A DNA stretch of 64,000 bases from JBEGHD01 sp049334165 (GTDB lineage Bacteria > Bacteroidota > Bacteroidia > Flavobacteriales_D > Sanyastnellaceae), in the NCBI GenBank assembly GCA_049334165.1, contig JBEGHD010000012.1. One strand, given 5' to 3'. The position numbers and the translations under genes are program-made. Positions 24,695-33,760 of the stretch are shown piece after piece. The notes under the pieces are model-generated. The model saw only the letters and a program-made list of their open reading frames with translations, had not been told where the DNA came from and searched no databases. Positions within the stretch are counted from its first letter, which is position 1, and each line of letters starts with the position of its first letter.

Positions 24695-25636
24695 TTAGAG
24701 TACAAAGTAGATGTAGAGCACGTAGATGATTAGAAGCAGGAGTCCGTGAAAGCGATTGATCTTTTTGCTTGTCAGCATGATGGGCAAAAGAATGAGCGCC
24801 ACACCAGCCATCCAGTAAATGTCAAAGTTCAAGGTCTGTTCAGAGACAACCAGTGGCTTGATCATAGCCGTAATCCCCAGCACTGAGAGAATATTGAAAA
24901 TATTTGATCCAACGAGGTTCCCCAGCGAAATGTCCATTTCTTTTTTAACTGCTGCAATTACAGAAGCTGCCAACTCTGGTGTGGAGGTACCAAAAGCGAC
25001 AATGGTTACGCCAATTACTCTGTCGCTCAATCCATAATTTTTGGCGATGTCTATTGCTCCATCGAGAAACCACTCTGAGCCAAAATGAAGGCCAACACTC
25101 GATAAGACCAAAAACAGAAGAAGCAGCCAGTAAGGTTTTGATTTGGCTCCAGAAAAGTCTTCTACTTCCTCAACTACCGACAGGGGGATTCGGCCACTTC
25201 TGGCCCTCCTGATCATGAAAAGAATGTAGATGGCCAGCCCAATGATCAGCAGAAGTCCTTCGATAAAACTCAGTTGATTGTCAAGCAAGAACACCCAAAG
25301 TAGAACCGTTGACCCCATCATGTAAGGCCAGTCTTTTCGTAAAATGCTCTTCTCAAAAGGCATAGGTAGAATGATAACTGTAAGGCCAAGCACAAGGCCG
25401 AGGTTAGCGATGTTGGACCCAATCACGTTACCAATTGAAATGTCTGGATTGTTGCTCAACACAGCTTGCAGGCTGATGATGAGCTCAGGGGCTGAAGTTC
25501 CAAAAGAAACGATGGTAAGCCCCACGATTACTGACGGCACTTTTGCCTTTAGAGCAATGCCCACAGCTCCTCTCACCAAAAGCTCACCACCAGCTATGAG
25601 TGTTGCCAGTCCTAAGATCAGAAGTAAGTACTCCAT
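24695..25636 (-). CDS. Calcium/sodium antiporter (CaCA family, YrbG-like)
   Basis: 313 aa with about ten membrane helices in two inverted halves. Both alpha repeats are intact: GLTIVSFGTSAPELIIS with GNVIGSNIANLG in the first half, and GVTIVAFGTSTPELAAS with GNLVGSNIFNILS in the second. These carry the Glu and Asn/Asp ion ligands. The protein exchanges Na+ or K+ for Ca2+ across the inner membrane. It begins 9 nt after tatA and is probably cotranscribed with it. Confidence 0.92.
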   Translation of the reverse strand: MEYLLLILGLATLIAGGELLVRGAVGIALKAKVPSVIVGLTIVSFGTSAPELIISLQAVLSNNPDISIGNVIGSNIANLGLVLGLTVIILPMPFEKSILRKDWPYMMGSTVLLWVFLLDNQLSFIEGLLLIIGLAIYILFMIRRARSGRIPLSVVEEVEDFSGAKSKPYWLLLLFLVLSSVGLHFGSEWFLDGAIDIAKNYGLSDRVIGVTIVAFGTSTPELAASVIAAVKKEMDISLGNLVGSNIFNILSVLGITAMIKPLVVSEQTLNFDIYWMAGVALILLPIMLTSKKINRFHGLLLLIIYVLYIYFVL

Positions 25637-25645
25637 GCCCTTAGC

Positions 25646-25930
25646 TTAATCGTTTTTTGATTTCTGATCTGTTTGTTCAGAAGAAGAAGAAGAAGATTTC
25701 TGAGAGTTTTTAGGCTCATCCCGAAATGGCTTCTCAATTTCCTTTCGGATGTTGTCGCCACTCTTGCGCACATCGTTGGTGCTATTCATAATATCATTCT
25801 GAATATCGTTCGTGGCATCCTTGAAATAGCGAATCGTTCTGCCCAGGTTTCTGGCCAGAGATGGAATGCCTTTAGCCCCAAAAAAGATGAGGTAAATAAG
25901 AAAAATTAAAATGATTTCACCTGTGCCCAT
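25646..25930 (-). CDS. tatA: Sec-independent translocase subunit TatA/TatE
   Basis: 94 aa. An N-terminal membrane helix (residues 5-18, IILIFLIYLIFFGAKGIP) carries the FGxxGxP hinge, followed by an amphipathic helix (SLARNLGRTIRYFK) and a hydrophilic Ser/Gln/Lys-rich tail. TatA oligomers form the pore for folded, twin-arginine proteins. TatC is not in the window. A -7 box sits only 8 nt before the ATG. It is followed by the antiporter gene 9 nt later. Confidence 0.9.
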   Translation of the reverse strand: MGTGEIILIFLIYLIFFGAKGIPSLARNLGRTIRYFKDATNDIQNDIMNSTNDVRKSGDNIRKEIEKPFRDEPKNSQKSSSSSSEQTDQKSKND

Positions 25931-25938
25931 AGCGGATG

Positions 25939-25973
25939 CAAAAGTAGGAATTTAATAGCCGTACTGTTTACAA
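25939..25973 (-). promoter_or_regulatory. Putative promoter of tatA
   Basis: Minus-strand TACTTTTG (25939-25946) with a TTG at 25971-25973, spacer 24 nt (slightly long). The -7 box ends 8 nt before the start codon, so the leader would be very short. Confidence 0.45.
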
Positions 25974-25997
25974 ATGCAAGTTGGTTTTGTGCAAAAA

Positions 25998-26029
25998 AAA
26001 GTCCTGACGAAAAATTCCGCCAGGACTTT
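25998..26029 (-). terminator. Terminator of secDF
   Basis: 9-bp perfect stem AAAGTCCTG/CAGGACTTT (25998-26006, 26021-26029). On the minus strand it is followed by a run of Ts, 22 nt after the secDF stop. Confidence 0.82.
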
Positions 26030-26050
26030 AATCTATTCTTGAAAAGGAGC

Positions 26051-29000
26051 CTAGTCCTTTTTGTTTTTGTCGAGAAGTTGTTTCGTGAAGTCTACCACAA
26101 TTGGCGAAGCTACAAACAGTGATGAGTAAGTACCGACTACCACACCAATCATAAGGGCGAACGCAAATCCGCGAATGGTTTCACCTCCAAAGAGGAAGAT
26201 AGTGAGCAACACAACGAAAGTAGACATCGAGGTGTTGATGGTACGGCTCAGGGTTTGATTCAGAGCGTCATTTACCACTACTTTTTGGTTCGAACTTTTG
26301 TGACCTGCAAGGAACTCCCTGATTCGGTCAAACACAACCACGGTATCGTTGATCGAGTAACCGATCACTGTCAAAATTGCTGCAATGAACGCCTGATCGA
26401 TTTCAAGCGAGAAAGGCAGAATTCCGTAGAAAATACTGAACAGTGAAAGAACGATAATAACATCGTGAGTAAGTGCGATGAGCGCGCCAAGTCCAAACTG
26501 CCATTTTCTGAATCGGAAGAAAATGTAGAGGAACACTACAAGAAGCGTGAATATAGTAGCGTAAGTAGCCTCCGTTCTGAAATCGTCAGAAATGGTTGGG
26601 TCAACCTTTGCCTCAGCAATGATTTTGTAGTCTTTTCCAACAACACCCAGACCTTCGATCATAGCATTGCGAACCATAGAGTCAGCGTTTTCGTCTTCGC
26701 TGCTGATGAGGTAGCTAGTAGTGATTTTCACCTGCTGACCTGAAGTACCGAGGAATTTCACTTCTGGGTTTCCTTTACTTCCATCTTCTCTTGTGAAGTT
26801 GGCGGTCAACTCTGACCTCAACTCTTTAAGAGTGATAGGCTCTTCAAATTCTACTGTATAAGATCTACCTCCCTCAAAGTCGAGTCCCATGTTGAGGCCC
26901 TTTGTAGAAAGCGAGATAATTCCAATGACAATGATTATTCCTGAAATGGCATAGAATACTTTTCTCTTGCCGAGGAAGTCGAAATTGATATTGGTAAACC
27001 AATTCTTGGTGATTGAAGATGCAAAAGTGATCGCTTTCTTCTTTTTCAGCCTTCCGTCAAAAATCAAACGAGTGATCACAATAGCTGAAAACAGTGAAGT
27101 GAAAATACCGATGATAAGTACGGTAGCGAAACCTTTGATGGCTCCAGAACCGAAAGAGAAAAGGATGATCGCTGTCAACAAAGTTGTGATGTTGGCATCG
27201 ACAATCGCAGAATAAGCTTTGTTGTAACCGTCTTTGATGGCTACTGTCAAACCTTTTCCGAGTCTCATTTCTTCTCGAATACGCTCATAAATAAGAACGT
27301 TGGCATCCACCGCCATACCGATTGTCAAAACGATACCGGCAATTCCAGGTAGTGTAAGTGCTGCATGCAGCGATGCAAGCGCACCCACCAGGAAAAACAA
27401 GTTGGCGATGAGGGCAATGTCAGAAACCAGACCGGCACCTTTATAATAGAAAATCATGTAAAGTAGCACTACCAAAAGTGCGATAACAAATGACATCAAA
27501 CCGCTGTTGATGTTGTCGGCACCGAGTGACGGACCAACAATGGTTTCGTCAACGATTGTTGCAGGAGCAGGAAGAGCACCAGCCTTCAGCAAGTTGGTGA
27601 GGTCGTCCGCCTCAGCCATTTGCTGTTCTCTGGACTGAGTTCCACCAAGTGTAATTTGAGAGCTTCCATTTGGAATCGGCTCATTTACCTGTGGAGCTGA
27701 GTAAACCAGATTGTCCATCACAATAGCAATGTGGTTGTCAGGAGCAGCTACTTCAGTCATCTCTCTCCAAATGCGTGTACCTTCAGGGTTCATCGACATG
27801 CTTACAGCAACCTGACCAAACTGGTCGAACTGCGTGCTGGCATCTGTAATCGACTCTCCATCGAGTTTTGGCTTACCGCGGCCCGATTCATCTTTAATAG
27901 CATAAAGTGCAAAGAGCGGCTTTCCGATGTAGTTTCTTGAATCTTCTTTTGCAGCCCACATCAAACGCAGGTCTGCAGGAAGCATGTTCTTAACTTCGGG
28001 TTTGTTAAGGTATTTATTAACCTGAGCAGTATCCGCGGAATTGGCCCAGCCTACAACTGGCGATCCACCCTGGATTTCAGCTTTCAAAAGTGAATGCGGT
28101 GCAGCAGCAAAGAAGAACGAACGTTTTCTCTGCTCTTCAGTCATTTCATCGCTTTCGGTCTCGCCTTCTTCATCTTGAGTAAGGTCGAGATCTTCGTCTT
28201 CGGTACCTGACATGTCGATGTCGCTATCTGTAGTGTCTTGCTGAACAGAATCAGCCTCCTGAGCCAATTCGTCAGTGTCTACATCCAGCGTGTCACTCTC
28301 TGCCACTTCAGTGGTGTCGGTAGCGGTAGTGTCGAAAGCATCTGGATATTGCTCACGAGCGAGCATTTCGTTTACATCTACCAGTTGTGTAACAATCGGG
28401 TTGTTGATGTAAGTCTCCCAGAACTCGAGGTTCGCAGTAGACTTCAGCGTTGAACGCACGCGCTCTCTATCGTCCACACCTGGAAGCTCAACGAGAATTC
28501 GTCCTGAAAACTGTTGCTTTTGAACCAGTGGTTGAGCAACACCGAAGCGGTCGATACGCTTTCTGATAATATTTTCAGTGTTGTTGATGGCAGCCTTTGC
28601 TTCTTCGCGCAGGATGTTAAACACTTCTTCGTCAGAAGTCCCCGGAGGGAACTTGTCTCCAGTTTCGATGTTGTTGAATATTCTCCAAAGGTCGAGGTCA
28701 GTGTTTAGTGCATTCCACTCTTGCTCAAACAAGTCGATGAATGGTGCCTGAGAGTTAGTCTGACGTTGCTTGGCGTTGTTGAGTGCCTCTGTAAACTGAG
28801 GGTTTTCACTGTAGTCAGCCAGTTTTTTCACCAATTCTGGAACGGAAACTTCGAGCGTTACGCTCATTCCACCTTGCAGGTCAAGCCCGAGGTTGAGCTC
28901 ATTCTCCTTCACTTCCTGATAGGTAAGACCGAGAACTGGATAAATCTCTGCATTAGAGCTGTCGCGCAAGAATTTGCGTTTTTCAACTCGGAGTGCGGAG

Positions 29001-29170
29001 TCCAGGCGAGGTCCTTCCAATCCAACGGATCTCAGCGAATCTTCATATTGCTTTGCGTAGTTTTCAGCTTCTTGTTCGTAGCTGCTCGAAACAAAACTCA
29101 GAGAAATGCTATACAGCGTGGCTATTGCCAATAAAATGGTAAAAATCCAAATTGCGCTCTTATTCTGCAT
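26051..29170 (-). CDS. secDF: Protein translocase subunit SecDF (fusion)
   Basis: 1039 aa single protein uniting SecD and SecF. They use the proton motive force to pull exported proteins through SecYEG. The SecD half has LGLDLQGGMSVTLEV early, the P1 periplasmic domain, and NPEGTRIWREMTE, then six helices with GIVLTIGMAVDANVLIYERIREE. The SecF half repeats the pattern (LNMGLDFEGGRSYTVEF; VIGYSINDTVVVFDRIRE). The Bacteroidota-type periplasmic insertion here includes an Asp/Glu/Thr-rich tract at about residues 277-346. Monocistronic, with a good promoter and terminator. Confidence 0.96.
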   Translation of the reverse strand: MQNKSAIWIFTILLAIATLYSISLSFVSSSYEQEAENYAKQYEDSLRSVGLEGPRLDSALRVEKRKFLRDSSNAEIYPVLGLTYQEVKENELNLGLDLQGGMSVTLEVSVPELVKKLADYSENPQFTEALNNAKQRQTNSQAPFIDLFEQEWNALNTDLDLWRIFNNIETGDKFPPGTSDEEVFNILREEAKAAINNTENIIRKRIDRFGVAQPLVQKQQFSGRILVELPGVDDRERVRSTLKSTANLEFWETYINNPIVTQLVDVNEMLAREQYPDAFDTTATDTTEVAESDTLDVDTDELAQEADSVQQDTTDSDIDMSGTEDEDLDLTQDEEGETESDEMTEEQRKRSFFFAAAPHSLLKAEIQGGSPVVGWANSADTAQVNKYLNKPEVKNMLPADLRLMWAAKEDSRNYIGKPLFALYAIKDESGRGKPKLDGESITDASTQFDQFGQVAVSMSMNPEGTRIWREMTEVAAPDNHIAIVMDNLVYSAPQVNEPIPNGSSQITLGGTQSREQQMAEADDLTNLLKAGALPAPATIVDETIVGPSLGADNINSGLMSFVIALLVVLLYMIFYYKGAGLVSDIALIANLFFLVGALASLHAALTLPGIAGIVLTIGMAVDANVLIYERIREEMRLGKGLTVAIKDGYNKAYSAIVDANITTLLTAIILFSFGSGAIKGFATVLIIGIFTSLFSAIVITRLIFDGRLKKKKAITFASSITKNWFTNINFDFLGKRKVFYAISGIIIVIGIISLSTKGLNMGLDFEGGRSYTVEFEEPITLKELRSELTANFTREDGSKGNPEVKFLGTSGQQVKITTSYLISSEDENADSMVRNAMIEGLGVVGKDYKIIAEAKVDPTISDDFRTEATYATIFTLLVVFLYIFFRFRKWQFGLGALIALTHDVIIVLSLFSIFYGILPFSLEIDQAFIAAILTVIGYSINDTVVVFDRIREFLAGHKSSNQKVVVNDALNQTLSRTINTSMSTFVVLLTIFLFGGETIRGFAFALMIGVVVGTYSSLFVASPIVVDFTKQLLDKNKKD

Positions 29171-29200
29171 TTAATTAAGGGTTTAAAAATTAACAAGGCG

Positions 29201-29231
29201 CAAATATAGAATTTCAGAATTGATTTACCAA
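29201..29231 (-). promoter_or_regulatory. Promoter of secDF
   Basis: Minus strand: TTG (29229-29231), a 20-nt spacer, then TATATTTG (29201-29208). This is a full Bacteroidota sigma-A type promoter 31 nt upstream of the secDF ATG. Confidence 0.7.
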
Positions 29232-29335
29232 TTGGTCTTTTGTAGGAAAACTCTGGCATTGAGGGCGTTTCGGTAAGTGTTGAAAATGAATTGGAAAAGT
29301 CTGATTTTTGACCAAATCCACCCCAAAATAAACTT

Positions 29336-29343
29336 TAAATTTG
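29336..29343 (+). promoter_or_regulatory. Putative -7 box of the DUF4159 gene
   Basis: TAAATTTG lies 17 nt before the ATG at 29361; TTTG at 29307-29310 is a possible, slightly distant -33 partner. Its position argues against the longer reading frame starting at 29277. Confidence 0.5.
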
Positions 29344-29360
29344 AGCGATTAATGATTGTT

Positions 29361-30029
29361 ATGAAGCGAATCTGCATTTTTATTTGTTTGGTTTTTGCCA
29401 GTTTTTCTATCTCAGCTCAACAAGCCTCAAATTATCAATTGGGAATTTTGAAATACAAGGGTGGGGGAGATTGGTATGCCAACCCAACGAGTGTGCCCAA
29501 CCTAATTGAGTTTAGCAACAAGCAACTCGGAACCAACATCAATCCTGAGCCAAACTACGTGGAAGTCGGAAGTCCGGATTTATTCAACTATCCACTGATT
29601 CATATGACCGGCCATGGAAATGTGGTGTTTTCTCAGGCAGAGGCCGAAAATCTAAGAAACTATCTTATCAGCGGTGGGTTTTTGCACGTGGACGATAACT
29701 ACGGTCTCGACAAATTTCTCAGACCACAGATGAAAAAGGTGTTTCCGGAGCTGGAGTTTATCGAGTTGCCTTTCGATCACCCGATCTACCACCAAAAGTT
29801 CAACTTCCCCGATGGGCCGCCAAAGGTGCATCAGCACGATGAAAAACCACCACAGGGTTTTGGTCTCATTTACAAAGGAAGGCTCGTTTGCTTTTACACC
29901 TATGAGTCAGATCTTGGTGATGGTTGGGAGGATTACGAAGTGCACAAGGATCCTGAAGACATCCGCGAGAAAGCACTGAAGATGGGAGCTAACATCGTTC
30001 AGTTCGCTTTTATGGGAGAATTGGAGTGA
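29361..30029 (+). CDS. Exported DUF4159 family protein
   Basis: 222 aa from ATG 29361 (ATG 29352 is also possible). Signal peptide KRICIFICLVFASFSISAQQ. The DUF4159 domain has YKGGGDWYANPTSVPNLIEF, a DxHMTGHG-type block (LIHMTGHGNVVFS), then LRNYLISGGFLHVDDNYGLD and ELPFDHPIYH, and FMGE at the end. The fold is related to class I glutamine-amidotransferase-like domains and occurs near methanol-dehydrogenase/MoxR-type clusters in other Bacteroidota, but none of those genes is here. Function unknown. Confidence 0.85.
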   Translation: MKRICIFICLVFASFSISAQQASNYQLGILKYKGGGDWYANPTSVPNLIEFSNKQLGTNINPEPNYVEVGSPDLFNYPLIHMTGHGNVVFSQAEAENLRNYLISGGFLHVDDNYGLDKFLRPQMKKVFPELEFIELPFDHPIYHQKFNFPDGPPKVHQHDEKPPQGFGLIYKGRLVCFYTYESDLGDGWEDYEVHKDPEDIREKALKMGANIVQFAFMGELE

Positions 30030-30055
30030 TCTGGAAATTCCGATAGCTGCGTTAC

Positions 30056-30077
30056 GCCTGCCTGCCGGTAGGCGGGC
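30056..30077. repeat. GC-rich imperfect palindrome
   Basis: 22 nt centred on CCTGCCGGTAGGCGG; every mismatch is a G-T pair, so an RNA copy would pair end to end. Similar CCTGCCGGCAGG-type palindromes are dispersed in Bacteroidota intergenic DNA. It begins 27 nt after the DUF4159 stop and is followed by a small TTCAC-GAAA-GTGAA hairpin (30096-30109). Confidence 0.5.
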
Positions 30078-30137
30078 TTGTTTTGAAAACGGTCATTCAC
30101 GAAAGTGAACTCCTTGATTTCCAAAACTGCGCAAGTA

Positions 30138-30160
30138 CTTCGACAAGCTCAGCATATCAC
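30138..30160. repeat. Fragment of a dispersed intergenic repeat
   Basis: The stretch CTTCGACAAGCTCAGCATAT resembles a short repeat often seen between Bacteroidota genes. Its reverse complement shares the core TGCTGARCTYG with the loop side of the big hairpin at 47926-47974. The 258-bp gap 30030-30287 otherwise holds nothing I can identify. Confidence 0.4.
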
Positions 30161-30287
30161 CTTGCTCTCGAACTTTCTTGCTCAGTCAATCTACTGTGTG
30201 AACAGACATAAAAATGCAATTCGGGAATTACGGTATTGGGGTAATTGGGAAATTTAGGGATTGAGCAAGCTCGAGCGTTTGGAATTT

Positions 30288-32006
30288 TTAATGCCTATGT
30301 CTCCAAAAATGGTGGGCGGCTTTTTGTGATTCATTCGATTCTGGATCAACCTGCACCTTTCTCACTTTATAAAAGCGATCTTCGTCTTTTACCGGAATCA
30401 TCAGCTCCTTTAAAACACCTCTTCTTTTCACTACTACTCGAGGCATGTCGGCACTTACAAATCGCGCCCAGTCGTCTTCGTTTTTATCTGGAACAAATCC
30501 GTTGACCGATACCACTTCATCGTTGATGCACAGCCCGCCAAGATCGGCCGGTGACTCTGGATAAATATCCACAACGAGCCCTTCGTTGTTCAATTTGGTT
30601 CCCCAGTGAGAGGTCACAAAGCTGTGGTTGTCGTGCTCGGTGAGTTCCCAGCCGAGGTAATTCATCGCACGTTCCAGGTAAGGTGTGAAGTCTTCTGTTC
30701 CCCAAACGAGGTTGTCGAAAATATCATCGAAGGATTCTCCACCGACTTCTTCTATGATTCTCTTGTAGTCTGCTTCGGTGTAGCCTTTTTCTTTCTGGCC
30801 AAACTCTTCGTAGAGTCTGCGCATCACATTGTCGAGCGACTTTTTATTTCCTGAAAGCTGCATCAGTTTTACATCGCAGATGAAAGCGATCAGACATCCT
30901 TCGGTGTAGATCGAAACTTTTCTGCCAGGAACTCCCTTGGCATAGCCATCGAGCCAGGTGTCGAAAGAAGAATCGGCCACAGAAAGATTGTGTCGTCCGG
31001 GGTTGTCGTAGTGTTTTTGCAGTTGCTTGTTGAACTGACCGAAGTATTCCTGCTCGTTGTAAACTCCACTGCGAATCAAAAACTGGTCGCCCATGTAGGT
31101 TGTCACACCTTCGGCCACGTAGCCCAGTCTCGAGTAGTTTTCTTTCGTGAAGTCGTAGGGCATCATTTCAGCCGGGCGAATGTTTTTGATATTCCAGGTG
31201 TGGTAAAGCTCGTGACTGCTGATTCCCAAAAATTCATCGTAGAGGTTCTTTTTTGAAAGCTCTGGTGCTGGCCCAAGCGTGATCACCGTGGAGTTGCAGT
31301 GCTCCACACCGTGGTAAACAAAGTAGGGCAGAAAGTGAAAAAGAAAATGGTAATCGTCACAAGGTATGCCGCCAAAGGCGTGGACTTGAGAAGCTGTGAA
31401 AGCCGCAAATTCGTCTCTGACATTTTCAATTTTCAGGTGATGGGAGCCATTGATCCAGATGTGGTAAGTTTTTCCTTCCACCTCGTATGTTTCGTGCTGT
31501 AGGTTTGCGCTAGCCATCAGCGGACAGTCCATCACTTGTTGCGTGTCCTTTGCTTTTAGTGTATGCTTTCCGGTTTTGGGCATTCCTGTTGCCACTTCGT
31601 AATCTTCAGGAAGTTCCAGATTGATTTCAAATTCCTGCTCCTGATTTTCTGGTAAGTAGAGAAAGCAATTAACGGGATTGATGTAAAAAAGCGATCCGTC
31701 TAAAAAAGTCGATCCGGCATTCAGCTCGCTTGCGTAGTAGTTGTACTCAACCCTTACCGAGTCTAGATCCTTTGCGTCAACCTCCCAAAGGTCTTTGGTC
31801 TTTTTGCGAAAGGCCAGAGCGTTTCCGTTTTTGTCGAAAGCTTTCCACTGCTGAATATTTTTTGCAAAGTCACCGAGTTGGTAGCGGCCGGGCCTCCATG
31901 CAGGCAGCTGGATGTTGAGCTTTTCACTTCCATCGTGTGGAAACTCAGCTTCAAAATCGATGAATTGTCTGTGGGGCTTTTGATAGCTAACGGTGTAACG
32001 AATCAT
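30288..32006 (-). CDS. M61 family (glycyl aminopeptidase-like) peptidase with PDZ domain
   Basis: 572 aa, no signal peptide. The N-terminal beta domain (residues 1-160) starts with IRYTVSYQKPHRQFIDFE and WRPGRYQLGDFAKNI. The gluzincin catalytic domain contains H265-E-L-Y-H269 and the downstream glutamate E299 (VAEGVTTYMGD). A PDZ-like domain occupies about 470-560. All zinc ligands are present, so it should be active. M61 enzymes trim peptides with N-terminal Gly/Ala. The gene lies 42 nt downstream of the PafA-like phosphatase, same strand. Confidence 0.9.
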   Translation of the reverse strand: MIRYTVSYQKPHRQFIDFEAEFPHDGSEKLNIQLPAWRPGRYQLGDFAKNIQQWKAFDKNGNALAFRKKTKDLWEVDAKDLDSVRVEYNYYASELNAGSTFLDGSLFYINPVNCFLYLPENQEQEFEINLELPEDYEVATGMPKTGKHTLKAKDTQQVMDCPLMASANLQHETYEVEGKTYHIWINGSHHLKIENVRDEFAAFTASQVHAFGGIPCDDYHFLFHFLPYFVYHGVEHCNSTVITLGPAPELSKKNLYDEFLGISSHELYHTWNIKNIRPAEMMPYDFTKENYSRLGYVAEGVTTYMGDQFLIRSGVYNEQEYFGQFNKQLQKHYDNPGRHNLSVADSSFDTWLDGYAKGVPGRKVSIYTEGCLIAFICDVKLMQLSGNKKSLDNVMRRLYEEFGQKEKGYTEADYKRIIEEVGGESFDDIFDNLVWGTEDFTPYLERAMNYLGWELTEHDNHSFVTSHWGTKLNNEGLVVDIYPESPADLGGLCINDEVVSVNGFVPDKNEDDWARFVSADMPRVVVKRRGVLKELMIPVKDEDRFYKVRKVQVDPESNESQKAAHHFWRHRH

Positions 32007-32048
32007 GCGCTAAATTTTAGGTAAATAAACAAAAGCCTGCTGGGATTA

Positions 32049-33689
32049 TCAACGACTGAAAAGGCCTTTTATCGGATTTCCAGTGCAGCCACTCGTTTGA
32101 CTCATTCGTAAGATGGCCGAAATTGTAGGAGCAATGTCCTTAATATAAGTAGGTTTAAAACTATCCAGCGACTGGATGGAGTGCCCAAAAAAGATCAGAG
32201 GAACATGAGTGTCGTAGCTGTAAGGAGCTCCGTGAGTTGTTCCCTGGTAAGAGTAGGAGGTGAGCCATCCCGGGGCCACTACGAGAGCTACTTCACCGGA
32301 GCGTTTTTGGTGATGTCCGCTTTTTATGATTTGAGCAATTCCATCCTGAGCTGCAGAATGAAGTTGGTGAGCAGTTGAAACGTTTGAAATCCCTTCAAAC
32401 TCAATGGCGATGTTTGCCACTTCCTGAGAAACTTGAGCCAGGTCGAGCTTTTTAGAGGTGATCAATTTTCGATTGAGATAAATCTGATTGTTGGTAAAAT
32501 ACTCTACCCACTCGCCCTCGCCATACTTTGAACTAAGTCCAGATTCGATTTTGTTGATAAGGTCGTGGTAAGGTAGGTAGTCTGCCGGCAGTCCCTCATC
32601 CTTGAGAAATGCGGGGTTGGGGACGGCTCCATGGTCGGCTGTAAGAAAAACAGTGTAATTGCCCTTTCCAACCTTTTTGTCGAGCTCTTTCAACAAGTTG
32701 GCAATGTCTCTGTCGAAGCGCGCATAAGTATCTTGAATTTCGAGTGAGTACGGGCCAAACTGATGGCCTAGATAATCCGTTGCCGAGTAGCTCACAGACA
32801 GAAAATCAGTGATGTCATCGGTTCCCATGTTTTCATTTACCAGTGCCGAGATGGCAAACTCTGTGGTGTAGGTATTTCCCGAAGGAGTGGATTTGAGAAG
32901 ATCGAAGTTGCCATTGCTTTCGCGAAGCTTTGACAATTCGTAAGGGAAAGCCGGGCGAATCATCTCTCGAAAATTGTACTCGTAAGGATTGTTATCTGCC
33001 CGATACGGTTTGTAGCGTTCCTTTTCAAAAAGCAAATTCCACTCACCACTGAGCAATTGGTCTTTTCTTTTTTGCTCGTTGAAGTCATTCACCCAATCCG
33101 GAAGTTGGTCTAGGTAATGCGAGCTGCTGATCCAGTTGCCCTCATCGCCTCCGACAAACCAATAGGCTGCATCTGCATTTCCACCGGCAGGCATAATCGC
33201 ACCTCGATCTTTCATAGAGATCGCAATGGTTTTCGATTCACCAGCAGTAAAGTTTTCGAGCTCGTTCAAGAGTGTAGTGGAGAGCAATTTGTGAGGCCCC
33301 ATCTGCCCGGCACTGCTTTCGGTGCCTGTTCCTGTTAGGGTTGAATCTTCTGTGATGTAAATTTCTCGTTGAAGCTTTCTGTCATACCAGTCGTTGCCTA
33401 TGATTCCGTGAACGACCGGAGTTGTGCCACAGTAGATGGATGCATGGCCAGGACCAGTGTAGGTGGGAGCGTATGAAAAATGGTGATTGTGAAAATTGGC
33501 TCCTTCATTCATCAATCTTTTAAACCCATCTTCTCCGAAAAGGTGTGAAAAGCGCTCCAGGTAGTCGTAGCGCATTTGGTCGACAACAATCCCTACTATG
33601 AGTTTTGGTTTTGTGGTCTCGTTAGATTGACAAAAAGTACTTAGTGAAATTGCGAAGGCAATCAAAAAAATGGCAGAAGAACGAAGCAT
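32049..33689 (-). CDS. PafA-like alkaline phosphatase (secreted, alkaline phosphatase superfamily)
   Basis: 546 aa from ATG 33689; the codon at 33701 is TTG. Signal peptide residues 1-20 (ends STFC|Q). Metal/catalytic features of the Bacteroidota phosphate-insensitive enzyme PafA are visible: D37 in GIVVDQMRYDY, nucleophile T78 in YTGPGHAS, and the KDR pair in ISMKDRGAIMPAGG that replaces the second-shell Arg of other superfamily members. Later ligands sit in SYSATDYLGHQFGPYS and FLTADHGAV. It hydrolyses phosphomonoesters in the periplasm or outside the cell. Confidence 0.88.
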   Translation of the reverse strand: MLRSSAIFLIAFAISLSTFCQSNETTKPKLIVGIVVDQMRYDYLERFSHLFGEDGFKRLMNEGANFHNHHFSYAPTYTGPGHASIYCGTTPVVHGIIGNDWYDRKLQREIYITEDSTLTGTGTESSAGQMGPHKLLSTTLLNELENFTAGESKTIAISMKDRGAIMPAGGNADAAYWFVGGDEGNWISSSHYLDQLPDWVNDFNEQKRKDQLLSGEWNLLFEKERYKPYRADNNPYEYNFREMIRPAFPYELSKLRESNGNFDLLKSTPSGNTYTTEFAISALVNENMGTDDITDFLSVSYSATDYLGHQFGPYSLEIQDTYARFDRDIANLLKELDKKVGKGNYTVFLTADHGAVPNPAFLKDEGLPADYLPYHDLINKIESGLSSKYGEGEWVEYFTNNQIYLNRKLITSKKLDLAQVSQEVANIAIEFEGISNVSTAHQLHSAAQDGIAQIIKSGHHQKRSGEVALVVAPGWLTSYSYQGTTHGAPYSYDTHVPLIFFGHSIQSLDSFKPTYIKDIAPTISAILRMSQTSGCTGNPIKGLFSR

Positions 33690-33713
33690 TCCAGAAAACA
33701 AATTAGTTCACAG

Positions 33714-33721
33714 CAAAGGTA
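33714..33721 (-). promoter_or_regulatory. Putative -7 box of the PafA-like gene
   Basis: Minus-strand TACCTTTG, 24 nt upstream of the ATG at 33689; no clear -33. Confidence 0.42.
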
Positions 33722-33760
33722 CAGAGAGGGTGTAGAAAGTGAAAGTAGTTGCAGATAAGT

